From UBA9662 sp002729415 (GTDB lineage: Bacteria > Poribacteria > WGA-4E > UBA9662), in assembly GCA_002729415.1 (NCBI GenBank), contig PBXZ01000100.1:5463-69462 (forward strand): 64,000 nucleotides of DNA. The letters run 5' to 3'. Each line of letters opens with the position of its first letter. The stretch's first letter is position 1. The notes beneath the pieces are model-generated. The model did no database searches and was not told the DNA's origin. It was given only the letters and a program-made list of their open reading frames with translations. Below, piece after piece: positions 36,551 to 46,550 of the stretch. A program made the position numbers and the translations under genes.

Positions 36551-37546
36551 AACCTTCCTTGATGTCTATTCCTGTNCCCNAGACATGAGAATNATNCCNG
36601 ACTNAACTTAACCTATGCTAGAANTTTGATATGGNAAAGTGTGTTTTCTTTTCACACCGNAAGATGAACATATCAATATCTTCATCAATCCCCTCTGGGC
36701 AATAGTTAAACAGATNGGNTNNCAATACAAGTTTCCCATAAGCGGANGTCTGGNAGNAGACNGAATTGGATTGCCNAACTCCAAAGACCTANCTAGTGGA
36801 CAAATCACCGCTACTTTTAAACCACCATCCTATCAGAACGAACATAATAAGGACAACAANATAGCAGTTTACCATNGGNACTAATGGCAAATATTATAAA
36901 CCTATTGAACCACTCAGCTANCCATNTCANCNNAGGGNAAATGTCGAAAANAAGTTCCNCNTTTTATATTCNTCCAATTCCTTACTATTGAATAAACATA
37001 ACGGATAAAACAATGTTAATATAGATATAGGGAGTAACTGAGTACTCNAGNGATATTNATGGCAGTTTAAGTTGTACTGATTNTCCNGTTTCTGCTGATG
37101 CCACCATAATGGGGAGTATTCTGTACCCACTATACAAAAANAACACTTAACTGTTCAAATGAAACTCAAAAATGAAGNTGCCNCGAGGATNNGNAGNNNC
37201 TCANATNAGTACNAANAAAGAAATACGNACGTAGAANGTATCGCGAAGAATAAACAACNGTTNANCGAAATANTCTCTNCTGACCNCNNAATTATTTTAG
37301 GATAATTNNGGTCTGCTTCAGAACAATTGANCCAGACCAAACAAGNACAATTNCTNAGAAGTCACNTTATTTTTGAAACNGCANTTGCAGTGATNGAAAC
37401 NAAAGCAAAAATCCGACTTCACCAACAAAAGTCAAATGATGACTCTTNTATATANATACAAAAAGACTTNAGAACNAAGAACATNCGCAAACNNGAANTT
37501 GATTAAANCCAANTTCCTGTTCTGAAATTCATAATTGGAGGAGGAC
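36551..37546. other. N-rich region without a supported gene
   Basis: About 1 kb with the highest N density in the window. Short reading frames on both strands show no family motif. The sequence quality prevents a safe statement on RNAs or promoters. It ends in a strong ribosome site (GGAGGAGG) for rraA-like gene. Confidence 0.6.
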
Positions 37547-38221
37547 ATGATAAATTTTGATGATACTAAACAGCGTTTATTGAANCTTAACACAGCATGC
37601 ATTTGCGATGCGGATAAAATNCTAAANTTNAACCTTCGCGTTATGGACTCCGGCATGAGNCCAATCCGTACGGGGCTAAAACTTGTGGGTTACGCNCACA
37701 CAGTCACCTGTCACAATGACTTTTTGACTGTGGTTAAGGCCTTNCGTGATGCGGNACAGGGAGAGGTAATTGTCATNNATTCACAAAACAGCCANAAAGC
37801 ACTTACTGGTGAACTTTTTCCCACCGAAGCCGCACGTAAGGGNCTGGCGGGTATTGTTAACGATGGCCCCTGTAGAGATACTGCNGCTGTCCGAACTATG
37901 GAAATTCCCTGTTACGCACGATCAGTGAGTTGTGTATCTGGCACGACAAACCAACTTTTTGAAACCCAGATTCCAGTCATATGTGGTAGCATCATCGTAA
38001 ATCCTGGGGATATTCTGTTNGGTGACGACGACGGCATCATTGTTACAACCATNGAGGAGTTAGATGCACTTATACCAGCGGCAGAAGACATCCAGAGAAG
38101 CGAAGATCGCCTGCTACAAGAAATGGCCAATGGAGTTAGTCTTCTAGAAATGCTAAATTTTGAAGAGCATTGTACCAATATCCACAACGGGAAGGAGAGT
38201 CAACTCAGATTTCAGGTGTAA
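37547..38221 (+). CDS. RraA-family protein (HMG/OAA aldolase-like)
   Basis: A 224-residue member of the RraA/dimethylmenaquinone-methyltransferase-like family (PF03737), which includes 4-hydroxy-4-methyl-2-oxoglutarate aldolases. Typical segments are LNTACICDAD, DAxQGEVIV, AGIVNDGPCRDT, and NPGDILxGDDDGIIV at the end. The metal site Asp of GDDDG is present. The ATG at 37547 with GGAGGAGG just ahead was preferred to an in-frame TTG. It precedes, on the opposite strand, an amidohydrolase pair, so a pathway for small carboxylic acids is possible. Confidence 0.85.
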   Translation: MINFDDTKQRLLXLNTACICDADKXLXXNLRVMDSGMXPIRTGLKLVGYXHTVTCHNDFLTVVKAXRDAXQGEVIVXXSQNSXKALTGELFPTEAARKXLAGIVNDGPCRDTXAVRTMEIPCYARSVSCVSGTTNQLFETQIPVICGSIIVNPGDILXGDDDGIIVTTXEELDALIPAAEDIQRSEDRLLQEMANGVSLLEMLNFEEHCTNIHNGKESQLRFQV

Positions 38222-38288
38222 ATGAGCAACCTCTATAATCGCTTTTCTAATCTTAAAATACTTACAGAACTAAGTAAATCAAGGAGAT

Positions 38289-39038
38289 TTAGATTCCTAA
38301 CAAACGACCAGCATTTCCACCCAAAATCTTCTGTTTGGCTTCGTCAGAAATACGGGCAGTGATTATTTTACCGATCTGGGAACGTGGATCCATCAAAGGC
38401 ATATCCGATCCGAATAAAACACGATCTACGCCCACGCCATCCACCAACTCTTCAATCACACCAGGGGTACGAAAGGTTGAACAGGTTTCCAAATAAACGT
38501 TTGGACAGGCTCGCGCGGCTGCGATAGCTTCCCTCCGTGGCTCAGCAGTGTTACCCGAATGACCTGCCACAAAATTGGCGTTTGGATAACGAGGTGCAAT
38601 ATCAGCCAAAAACTTGGGCCGGCTCTGAGAACCACTATCAGTATGAAAAATGATGGTCAACCCCCGATCATCAGCAAATTCGTAGATAGGATACCATTGC
38701 GGCTGGTTCAACGGCCAAGGGGTATAGGGTGGATAGAGTTTAATGGCAGAAAATTGCAATTCGTCAATTGCTCGTGATAATTCATCCACGCAACCAGAGG
38801 ATATAAGAGGAGAAACGTATGCAAAACCCACAAAACGATCTGGATATCGTGCAACAAAGCGTGCGGTCAAATCATTACTAGAAACACTATCAGAATGAAA
38901 AATATGAAATAGACAGGCATGGTCAATTCCCACAGCATCCATGGCTTGGAGCATCAGATCTGGATTATCTACCATCCCATATATATCCCAACGACCAACG
39001 TGACCGTGAAAGTCAATGACCCGACTACCTTCAATCAT
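38289..39038 (-). CDS. Amidohydrolase-family (COG2159) enzyme with intact metal site
   Basis: A 249-residue TIM-barrel hydrolase or decarboxylase of the amidohydrolase-2 family (PF04909). The metal-binding HxH is His11 and His13 in VIDFHGHVGRW, with FHTDSG, VAGHSG and the barrel-end aspartate in GSDMPLMDP. The ATG at 39038 overlaps the stop of the upstream paralogous gene by one base (TAATG) with GAGGAGAGG ahead. The frame extends further upstream but inside that gene. Substrate unknown. Confidence 0.85.
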   Translation of the reverse strand: MIEGSRVIDFHGHVGRWDIYGMVDNPDLMLQAMDAVGIDHACLFHIFHSDSVSSNDLTARFVARYPDRFVGFAYVSPLISSGCVDELSRAIDELQFSAIKLYPPYTPWPLNQPQWYPIYEFADDRGLTIIFHTDSGSQSRPKFLADIAPRYPNANFVAGHSGNTAEPRREAIAAARACPNVYLETCSTFRTPGVIEELVDGVGVDRVLFGSDMPLMDPRSQIGKIITARISDEAKQKILGGNAGRLLGI

Positions 39039-39793
39039 TATAACCTCTCCTCTAAAATCCGCGTTAGATTGCCAGCACAAACCAATGCCAATTCAGCCTC
39101 TGTCAAAGTAGTATGATGCAGGTAAAACAACATTGGCCCCATAGCATAACGTGGATACCAAGAACCATAGATCAGTCGTCTAGCCCCAAATTCATCGCGC
39201 AACGCTTCTATCTCACCAATTGGTTCGTAACGGCTCAACTCCAGATAAGCATTCGGCAAAGCTGCTAAAACCGGTCGTACCCAAAGAGCATGTTGATAAT
39301 GCGCCCCGACTAAGACCGTTACTAACTTCGGATAGGCAGATAGAGTTGTTACCAGTTCATCCGAATCAGCATCTGGCAGAGAAATGAAGGTCGGGACACG
39401 AACTTGGCTAAGCCACGAAAGAAGTCCATCATACACCCAAGGCCGAAAAGGCAACCCTATTGCGCGCGTATTATACAAACGAACAGACTGAACTTTCCCC
39501 TTAGCGTAAAGCGTCTGAACTTGGGCGATGGAATCAGGTGAAGGCATGACCAACCATTGTGGATATATGCGTCCACCATTATCAAGCCATGATTCGAGGT
39601 AACAGTTACCATCGAGGGGGCTAATGGTCTCCGCCTGAACATGGTAGACTAGTGCCCGATGAACCCCATGTAAATCCATTTCAGTCAGCAACTGATCACG
39701 ATTTCGGCAGAAGGATAATCCATCATGCAAATCGCCAACGCAAATATTTGCATCAAAAACAGGAATTCGTGTTTTGAAGCTAAGCGAAACCAC
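39038..39793 (-). CDS. Amidohydrolase-like protein lacking the HxH metal motif
   Basis: A 251-residue relative of the neighbouring amidohydrolase, starting at GTG. Where the partner has DFHGH, it has FDANICVGD (Asp14, Asn16), and the barrel-end aspartate is replaced by GSWYPRY. It should therefore not bind the usual metal pair. Its stop overlaps the ATG of the catalytic partner, which suggests coupled production and perhaps a heteromer in which this subunit is regulatory. This role is inference. Confidence 0.75.
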   Translation of the reverse strand: MVSLSFKTRIPVFDANICVGDLHDGLSFCRNRDQLLTEMDLHGVHRALVYHVQAETISPLDGNCYLESWLDNGGRIYPQWLVMPSPDSIAQVQTLYAKGKVQSVRLYNTRAIGLPFRPWVYDGLLSWLSQVRVPTFISLPDADSDELVTTLSAYPKLVTVLVGAHYQHALWVRPVLAALPNAYLELSRYEPIGEIEALRDEFGARRLIYGSWYPRYAMGPMLFYLHHTTLTEAELALVCAGNLTRILEERL

Positions 39794-39937
39794 GACTCTA
39801 TCCCATACCAGATAGTTTATGGATTTGAAACCATCGGGTCAAGATTATCAAATCATCACTGTTTTTTCAATTATTGATTTTGCGATTTCAAGTCCATTAA
39901 TTCAACTACAGAATACACTAAAATAAAAAAGGGAAAT

Positions 39938-40530
39938 GTGAATTTTGGATGGAGGAAAATCAATAAAGTTGACAACAAAGTAAATCGACACATTCCATAC
40001 ACAGGGAATATAATCACAACGAATGTCTTGACCAATGAAGAGTTGCAACCAGTAATTGACAAGATATCAGCTCTCATTGATCACCAAGCACGTAAATNGA
40101 AGATGATAGGAAAACTCCGAACGCTACACGGAAATGAACCATTTGAGAAGTCCTTTGGGCTAATTTTCGAACAATCTTCAGAGATTGTCCGCGGATTAGA
40201 AATCATACATTACCGAGATCCTATAATCTTTGAATTTCTCCACACTGAAAACCCNCTTGATGCCGTAGAATCCCTNTAGNTCCCGAAATCACTTGTAATC
40301 CTATTACAACATCTTCGTCCTACTATGCCAATCAAATATGATCCTGATGCCAAGTCTTCTTCCTACATAGCGCCTCTACATCAAGATACAAAATCATGAT
40401 TGTCAGAAGCTGAAACATCCCAAATAATAACAGCTGCTACTAAGTGATGCAACACTTGAAATGGGGTGCATGGAAGTCTCGTCTGAAATCACCCCCAAAG
40501 GAGCCCTTAACCATCATCAAGAGACAGGAA
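39938..40530 (+). pseudogene. Decayed phytanoyl-CoA dioxygenase (PhyH) gene
   Basis: The first about 110 codons are readable and match a PhyH N-terminal region: NVLTNEELQPVIDKISALI, NEPFEKSFGLIFEQ, IIHYRDPIIFEFL and DAVESL. After 40279 the frame breaks. PhyH-like sequence resumes in another frame as PEITCNPI, then LRPTMPIKYDPDAKSSSYIA with LHQDT (the HxD iron motif), followed by TGA and TAA-type stops, and again as GCMEV and KGALNHHQETG. At least two frameshifts and several stops are needed, so the gene is not functional. It differs from the intact PhyH genes nearby. Confidence 0.8.
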
Positions 40531-40642
40531 CGCGATCATTTACCAACCCTGCAACTCACTCGCGTTTAATTAAAATTCAAGTAGGAAAAAGAGCTCAGTA
40601 TTTGAATACTACCATACGGCTCTCACCAAAACATACCTGAGT

Positions 40643-41377
40643 TCAATCATTCAAGTTCGACTGTGAATCCATTCCAAGCAGTCGCTTTAAGGTGGGAGAA
40701 GCATCTTCAATGATCTCTGGTGCAATTAACCTCAGGTGATCTTGCTGTGGTTTCATAAAAGAACGACAGAAAAAACCTAGTAAAGCAACTCGATCCTGAT
40801 CAGTGCGATTTTCGCCACTACTATGCCATATATGCCCATGGACAATAATAATGTCTCCTTTCTTGCCGGTGACTTGAATAATATCGTCGTATGTCCCTCC
40901 AGATGAAGGGCCATAGCCACGCTTGTGACTTCCAGGGACAAGGCGCGTGGCACCATTTTCCAAGCTAAAATCATCAAGCAAATAGACGCTATTGGCACAA
41001 AGAGCAAAGGATGGATGTGGCGTTGGAAGACTACTCAATGGATAATCAATATGTAGCTCGGAAACGGGAGATCCTGACCCAATTAGATTGACTGTAAAAC
41101 TGCTTAAAGTGCAATTTTTTCCCAACAAATATTCTTGAAACTCCAGTACTAACGGATGTTGTATCATGTCAGCAAAGACTTTACCTTTGTTTACCAAATT
41201 CCATACACGCTGTGATCTATTATCTAAGTATAATTGTGCTCCTAACTCTCGTTCTTTTTCAACCAGCTCAACCGACCTTTCCCTGAGTACACTAACCTGA
41301 TTAGTTGTTAAAACCTCCCTCAGCACAACATAACCGTGCTCGTCAAGATGAGCGAAGAGCTTTTCTTTACCACTCAT
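40643..41377 (-). CDS. Phytanoyl-CoA dioxygenase (PhyH) family protein
   Basis: A 244-residue Fe(II)/2-oxoglutarate oxygenase. The iron ligands are His109 and Asp111 in ELHIDYP and the distal His in HGHIWHSSGENRTDQDR. ENGATRLVPGSHKRG is the family core. The frame opens at a TTG (41395), but the ATG at 41377 lies six bases after GGGGGA and is the more natural start. The protein has no signal peptide. Substrate unknown. Confidence 0.88.
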   Translation of the reverse strand: MSGKEKLFAHLDEHGYVVLREVLTTNQVSVLRERSVELVEKERELGAQLYLDNRSQRVWNLVNKGKVFADMIQHPLVLEFQEYLLGKNCTLSSFTVNLIGSGSPVSELHIDYPLSSLPTPHPSFALCANSVYLLDDFSLENGATRLVPGSHKRGYGPSSGGTYDDIIQVTGKKGDIIIVHGHIWHSSGENRTDQDRVALLGFFCRSFMKPQQDHLRLIAPEIIEDASPTLKRLLGMDSQSNLND

Positions 41378-41605
41378 TACCATTCCCCCAAACAAAACGC
41401 TATATAAAGATTATAAAAATGAAACATCATAAAAAAATCACATTAATCCAGATCATTATATCTTCATTAAACTAACGTGACTTCCAACAAAAATGAAATC
41501 ACAATCTCAAACAAGTCATAGTAGAATTTGGATCAGCATTCTAGTCAATCAGAAAATCTCCATCATAAACACTTTCAGCAAAACACGTGCAATGGGGGAC
41601 AGTGT

Positions 41606-43075
41606 TCATGGAAACACTTCTACGTGAGGTATAAATGACATATCTTCATCTAACGGATACATAGGACGCGAGACAATTTCGTGTCCTAATGTTCTAATGT
41701 TAGGACTGGCAGCACCTGGCACATCGATAGTCATATTCCTCACAGCCCAAGCATCATAAAGATGATACGGCGTATGAGGTAATTTAACAATAATGACATC
41801 GAATTTTTTCGGATCTTGCCCCAAACCAAGATACATTGAATAATCACACAAAACACCAGGTTGAGTTGAAACAACGATGGTGATATTTTTGGCTCTTAGG
41901 ATAGCGAGAGAACCAGCATTCTCCACCCTACCACCTTGTGAAAAATACTTGCCAGCCGACAGCATTTCCACCATAACCTCCACTTTCAGTGGAATAAAAC
42001 GAGAGTCTTTGGTTCCACCAAGCGGAACAATAATAGTTTGGCCTATCCCCTTCTCCATCGCTTTCTCAACAGCAGGTTCGTCTCGAATTGGGAAAAGCAC
42101 CCGACCATTATAATCACTCTGCAAAAATCCCTTAAGAATAACATTGCTGGTCCCCGGTGCCCCAGAACTGGTAGCATCAGCCGCATCAGAGAAGATAACC
42201 GATCCATCTGCTTTTTTCGCTATTTCAATTGCATCTTCCACTCCGTATAATACACACTGCATACGCGCCCGCATGGCCCAAAAATCGGTTCCCAGTTTCA
42301 AAGCCTCTTGTTCAGCCAATTTCTTATTATCATCGGTGACCACTACAATTCTGGACCCTTGTTCGGGGACATCGGTAGGCGGATGTCCGAGCATAATACC
42401 TGCAGCCAACACGTCGTCCCGTTCCTCAAGGAGTTCACAGTACCGTATGAGTGTCCCGTGCACACCAGTGGCCGTCTTCAGCTCATCACCACGCACCATG
42501 GTCGGCGTATAAACGCTAGCTATAAAAGGCTTTGCTCCATCGAGAATACGTAACAACATTCCAGCCGCACGCTCTCCCAGCTGGTACCAATCAATATGGG
42601 GATAAGTATGCAGGATTGCAACTCCATTGATATTTCGCAACATGCGCTGAGTAAGAGTGCCATGCATGTCCAACGAAATCACGATAGGTACATTAGGCCC
42701 CAAAATCTTTCGTGTTTCCTCTAGAAGGTAGCCTTCCGGATCTTTTTCCTCTTCCGCTGCCATTGCACCATGCATAGAAAAATAGAGTGCTTCGACATCG
42801 ACATTGTTTTCTTCGATAGCTTCAAGGCATTCCTTAGCAATTTGATCAAAGCACATTTGGGTAATGGTGCCTCCTGCACCCATACTAGCGCTATAAGCAG
42901 GTACAAGTTCTACATCAGCTTGTTGAGAAAAAACATTTAGGGCACCACTAATGTCCTGACGACCAGCGTCGAATAAACCTTGACCAAATCGAACGTTAAA
43001 ATGCTCATAGGTGGTCGGATTAGGATGAAACGAGTTGGTTTCCTGAAAACAATTGGCAACGATGATTTTAGACAC
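41606..43075 (-). CDS. M81-family metallopeptidase, MlrC-like
   Basis: A 489-residue member of the MlrC family, named after the enzyme that completes microcystin-LR breakdown. The N-terminal domain (DUF1485) shows IVANCFQETNSFHP, the metal-binding LDMHGTLT and THYPH-like HTYPHIDW. The C-terminal part has DAADATSSGAPGTSN and LGLGQDPKKFDVIIVK. The usual HxH-type ligands are present. Families like this are abundant in marine genomes that lack any microcystin pathway, so the true substrate is likely a different peptide or amide. Confidence 0.92.
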   Translation of the reverse strand: MSKIIVANCFQETNSFHPNPTTYEHFNVRFGQGLFDAGRQDISGALNVFSQQADVELVPAYSASMGAGGTITQMCFDQIAKECLEAIEENNVDVEALYFSMHGAMAAEEEKDPEGYLLEETRKILGPNVPIVISLDMHGTLTQRMLRNINGVAILHTYPHIDWYQLGERAAGMLLRILDGAKPFIASVYTPTMVRGDELKTATGVHGTLIRYCELLEERDDVLAAGIMLGHPPTDVPEQGSRIVVVTDDNKKLAEQEALKLGTDFWAMRARMQCVLYGVEDAIEIAKKADGSVIFSDAADATSSGAPGTSNVILKGFLQSDYNGRVLFPIRDEPAVEKAMEKGIGQTIIVPLGGTKDSRFIPLKVEVMVEMLSAGKYFSQGGRVENAGSLAILRAKNITIVVSTQPGVLCDYSMYLGLGQDPKKFDVIIVKLPHTPYHLYDAWAVRNMTIDVPGAASPNIRTLGHEIVSRPMYPLDEDMSFIPHVEVFP

Positions 43076-44215
43076 AATACCCTTCCTAGATCAACAATGA
43101 GTTAAGTAACAAGTACAAACCTTGGCTATAGATCTAAAATGTAAAAGGCGGTGAAGCATAAATCTTTGTTAGCTCTAACTCGGAGAATGTTAGGTATGAA
43201 CGAGCCATATTTACCCCAAAATCAANCTAACATGAATCAGCATACCCNCAAATTCCCTGTGAATTCCCACCAAAAACAGAGCAGCACATCTCAACTATAT
43301 TCGTAGTACGATCAACAGCCCATCATCATTTACGATATGNAGTGCTGAATGTAAGATGGAATCTGATCCGAAGGTCCTGCGCCCCGCATACAGCCCAATC
43401 TCTACGAACTTGGACATAATCTCCGAACAACTTCTTGATTCCAAACATTTAAATTCATACAATATATCATAATGCATCATTATCCAAACGCTGAGAATCT
43501 CACAACAACATCATTACCTAAACCCGTTATTCCAAAGACGACATCCCAATCACATTGATGCCATGCATCTCCAACACAACCACTCACTCCACCTTTACCC
43601 TACCCATCTTGTGTACTGCAGAATTAACATCATTCCTACCTTGAACGTCAAACTTGCATGTTTCCCAATCAATCGCATGTCTCAAGACCAACTTCATCCT
43701 CCGAGAGTACCATGATCAAGCAAATAATGCACATTGAGAACCAAGGTACAATTGGGAACACAAACAAAAGTGGGATCAAGTTTTATTTAACCATGATCCG
43801 CATATTTAAGTAAGCACAAAATAAAATCAAACAAGCAAAAATAGCAAAGTACAGCAAGAATCCTATATTGCACCAAATATCTGGGCAAGTGCTCGAGTTT
43901 TTTTCATTTAAAAGTTCACATCCAACATTTCTAAGATCATCTACAATCTCAATATCGCTCAAGCGCTATATAAGGCTAACCCAAAATACAACGAAATTAA
44001 AGCTGAAGAGTATTCGAAATCAGCGTGGGATTCGAAAAAAGACTCGCAGAACCATTTCTATGATAAACTGTAAGAAACTAAGGCTATCGGTAGAATTTCA
44101 AATATTGTATTGCTGAAAAACCAACAAGCTATTCGTTACAATCAAATAAGTGGGGAATATCATGGCAGGAATGGAATAATGGGCGAATCGAGTGCTTTTA
44201 TGTACACCTGTCAGT
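43076..44215. other. Gene-poor stretch without a supported gene
   Basis: About 1.1 kb of mainly unbroken sequence with stops in every frame. Short reading frames on either strand (for example 43295-43480 minus and 43868-44116 plus) do not resemble a family and lack ribosome sites. Given the decayed PhyH gene 2.5 kb away, old gene remnants are likely but cannot be named. Confidence 0.6.
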
Positions 44216-44416
44216 TCAAAATCTGAAGGGTTGTTTGCGCAAATACAATAGCATTGTTTCTTTCTGCTCCAATGTGTTTCGGAGCTGTTCTAACTCACCT
44301 TTAAGTTCATCAACTTGAGATTCCAGTATTTGTATCATTGAGATTCCAAGAACTTCGTGAACAGTGTCAATACTAACGCCTAATTTTTCTGCTGCATCTT
44401 CTAATGTAAACCACAT
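44216..44416 (-). CDS. Small protein with HTH-like start and coiled coil
   Basis: A 66-residue candidate starting at ATG 44416, or 75 residues from 44443. The first part, FTLEDAAEKLGVSIDTV, resembles the recognition element of MerR/excisionase-type helix-turn-helix proteins. The rest, from QILESQVDELKGEL onward, is a coiled coil with regular leucines. It could be a small DNA-binding protein or a remnant of a larger regulator. There is no good ribosome site and no operon partner. Confidence 0.4.
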   Translation of the reverse strand: MWFTLEDAAEKLGVSIDTVHEVLGISMIQILESQVDELKGELEQLRNTLEQKETMLLYLRKQPFRF

Positions 44417-44443
44417 AAACTTAATGCCAATGTAATTGATCAA

Positions 44444-44760
44444 ATCCCATATCTTGTATACCTAACGAACCACATGTTACAGATGTTTCGCTAAAAGCAT
44501 TAATTCAAATATAAACATATACCATATCGATATTACCGTTTTACCTATGTGGATCCGTATTCCCACTACTCAAAATGAAAATTATCTTTAACATCTATTA
44601 TAAGCGAATCTGTCAGAAACAACGTACTCATATCAAACTTACTATTAANTCAATTGAAATAAGNATGTTGGCTGNCAATATGTTTCCTAGTATTAAGACC
44701 AGAAGANACTAAGAAANTATANTAGACTAANCCNACTCAATTCTGAAAGTTGGTTTTTNC
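44444..44760. other. Intergenic region, no gene seen
   Basis: About 317 bases between the small HTH-like gene and the divergently oriented solute-binding protein gene. It is AT-rich and N calls increase to the right. No supported promoter or RNA could be named. Confidence 0.5.
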
Positions 44761-46509
44761 ATGAAGAGCAATTCTGTATTCATTTTAGCNTTNATTTTNT
44801 CGGNTACGATTTTNAGTAATTATGTAGTTGCCCTAAAAAGCGTCCCTAGAGAAGANACAGTTATTTTTGATGCTTACGGAAAAATGGCTAATCCTCGCAA
44901 TTTTAACTGGATGGTTCCGGGTACATCTCGAAGCCAAGGTATGCATCAGGCCGTTTGGGAACCACTCTTTATACTAAATTACGAAACAAATCAAATAGAA
45001 CCCTTTCTGGGTAAGAGTTTTATCTCGAACGACAATATGGACATCTGGACACTTAAAATCCGCAGTGATGTAACATGGGCTGACGGTGAGATATTTGATG
45101 CCGATGACATTGTATTCACCATCAAGACCTTATTAAAAGATGAGACAAAAACCCTAGCCGAAGCTGCGAATATGCAACAATGGATAGCAGATATACAAAA
45201 GATTGACGACTTAACCATTCAGTTTGACTTAAAATCGCCCAATCCCCGGTTTCAACTGGACTACTTTTCGGTCCGGGTTTGGGGAAACGTTGTGATTCTT
45301 CCAGAACATATTTGGAAGGATAAAGACCCTTTTACATTTAATTTCTATAATCCATCAAAAAATTGGCCTTTTGGTACAGGACCATATCAATTAGCGAGTG
45401 CTAGCGAAAATGAGTTCGTATATGATCGACGTGATGATTGGTGGGGGATTAAAGCAGGCTTTCATCAGACCCTTCCTGCTCCCAAACGGTTAATTTGGAT
45501 CGTAACTGGGGCAGAAGAAAACAGGTCATTGTTGGTTGCCGACAGTCAACTTGATAGCGTTGGAGGAATCACACTCGGCGCTTTCGAAGCAATTCAAGCT
45601 ATTAACCGAAATGTCATCGCTTGGAAAAGCCATATGCCTTTTGTTTGGCTAGACCCTTGTCCACGCCAAATGTCTTTGAACCATACGACCAAACCTTGGA
45701 ATAGCCCTGACATGCGGAAAGCACTTAGTCTAATGATCAACCGCCAACAACTTGTTGAAATAGCTTATGAAGGAACATCAATTCCATCCAAGACTCTCTT
45801 TGTTGAATACGCTGGAATGGAACCCTACATCAACACAATCAAGAATCTATGGATTAATCCAACTGCAAACGTAAAATCAGGACAGCGGCTAATTGAAGAG
45901 AATGGTTGGCGTATCAATACTAATGGATTTTACCAGAAGAACGACACATTACTTTCGCTCAATATCCAAACTCATGAAGCGGGTATTGAGCTACGTCGAG
46001 TCGCAGAAGTGATTGTTGAACAATTAAGAATGGTAGGCATTCATGCTACAACACGTGCCGTTGCTGGCTCAACCTGGAATGACAACAAGGCCTTCGGTAA
46101 CTTTGAAGCCGTCATAGACTGGGACGCCTGCGGATCAGTCAACGAACCATGGATCACTATGAACCGTTACACAACCCAATTCTATCGACAAATTAGCGAG
46201 CGTGCGCCTGGTCTAAACAACTTTGTCCGTTGGACTGGACAAAAAGCCAAAACATACAGTCGGATAGTCAGCCAAATCGGCATCCTTCCCTTAGGAGATC
46301 CTACTATTGACCCATTGTTTGCGGAAGCAATGGAGATCTATTTATCCGAACAAGTCACTATTCCACTGACGCAAGCTGTCCAACTTGTGCCTTTTGATAC
46401 CACTTACTGGACAGGATGGCCAACGGCAAGGAACAATTTTATTCAGCCAGCAACCTGGTGGATGAGCGCACATAGAATTATCCATAACCTCCGCAAAGCG
46501 AGGAATTAG
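44761..46509 (+). CDS. ABC transporter substrate-binding protein, peptide/nickel type
   Basis: A 582-residue periplasmic binding protein of solute-binding family 5 (SBP_bac_5). A signal peptide spans about residues 1-25 (partly N). Typical segments are VWEPLFILNYETNQIEPFLGKS, WTLKIRSDVTWADGEIFDADDIVFTI and NGTGPY-like PFGTGPYQL. It probably binds oligopeptides or glycosides for import. No permease or ATPase genes are beside it, so it is an orphan in the window. The downstream HAD gene is convergent. Confidence 0.9.
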   Translation: MKSNSVFILXXIXSXTIXSNYVVALKSVPREXTVIFDAYGKMANPRNFNWMVPGTSRSQGMHQAVWEPLFILNYETNQIEPFLGKSFISNDNMDIWTLKIRSDVTWADGEIFDADDIVFTIKTLLKDETKTLAEAANMQQWIADIQKIDDLTIQFDLKSPNPRFQLDYFSVRVWGNVVILPEHIWKDKDPFTFNFYNPSKNWPFGTGPYQLASASENEFVYDRRDDWWGIKAGFHQTLPAPKRLIWIVTGAEENRSLLVADSQLDSVGGITLGAFEAIQAINRNVIAWKSHMPFVWLDPCPRQMSLNHTTKPWNSPDMRKALSLMINRQQLVEIAYEGTSIPSKTLFVEYAGMEPYINTIKNLWINPTANVKSGQRLIEENGWRINTNGFYQKNDTLLSLNIQTHEAGIELRRVAEVIVEQLRMVGIHATTRAVAGSTWNDNKAFGNFEAVIDWDACGSVNEPWITMNRYTTQFYRQISERAPGLNNFVRWTGQKAKTYSRIVSQIGILPLGDPTIDPLFAEAMEIYLSEQVTIPLTQAVQLVPFDTTYWTGWPTARNNFIQPATWWMSAHRIIHNLRKARN

Positions 46510-46550
46510 CTATGATCTTGTAACCCACTAAAGAATTTAGAATACAATTC

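Noticed and set aside
43295..43480. 61-codon minus-strand frame (FVEIGLYAGRRTFGSD...)
   Set aside because: Some protein-like residues but no family recognised and stops on both sides; could be a remnant but is not supported as a gene.
43868..44116. 82-codon plus-strand frame in the gene-poor stretch
   Set aside because: Composition is basic and irregular (many Lys, Arg, Thr), no ribosome site or homology pattern; probably chance.
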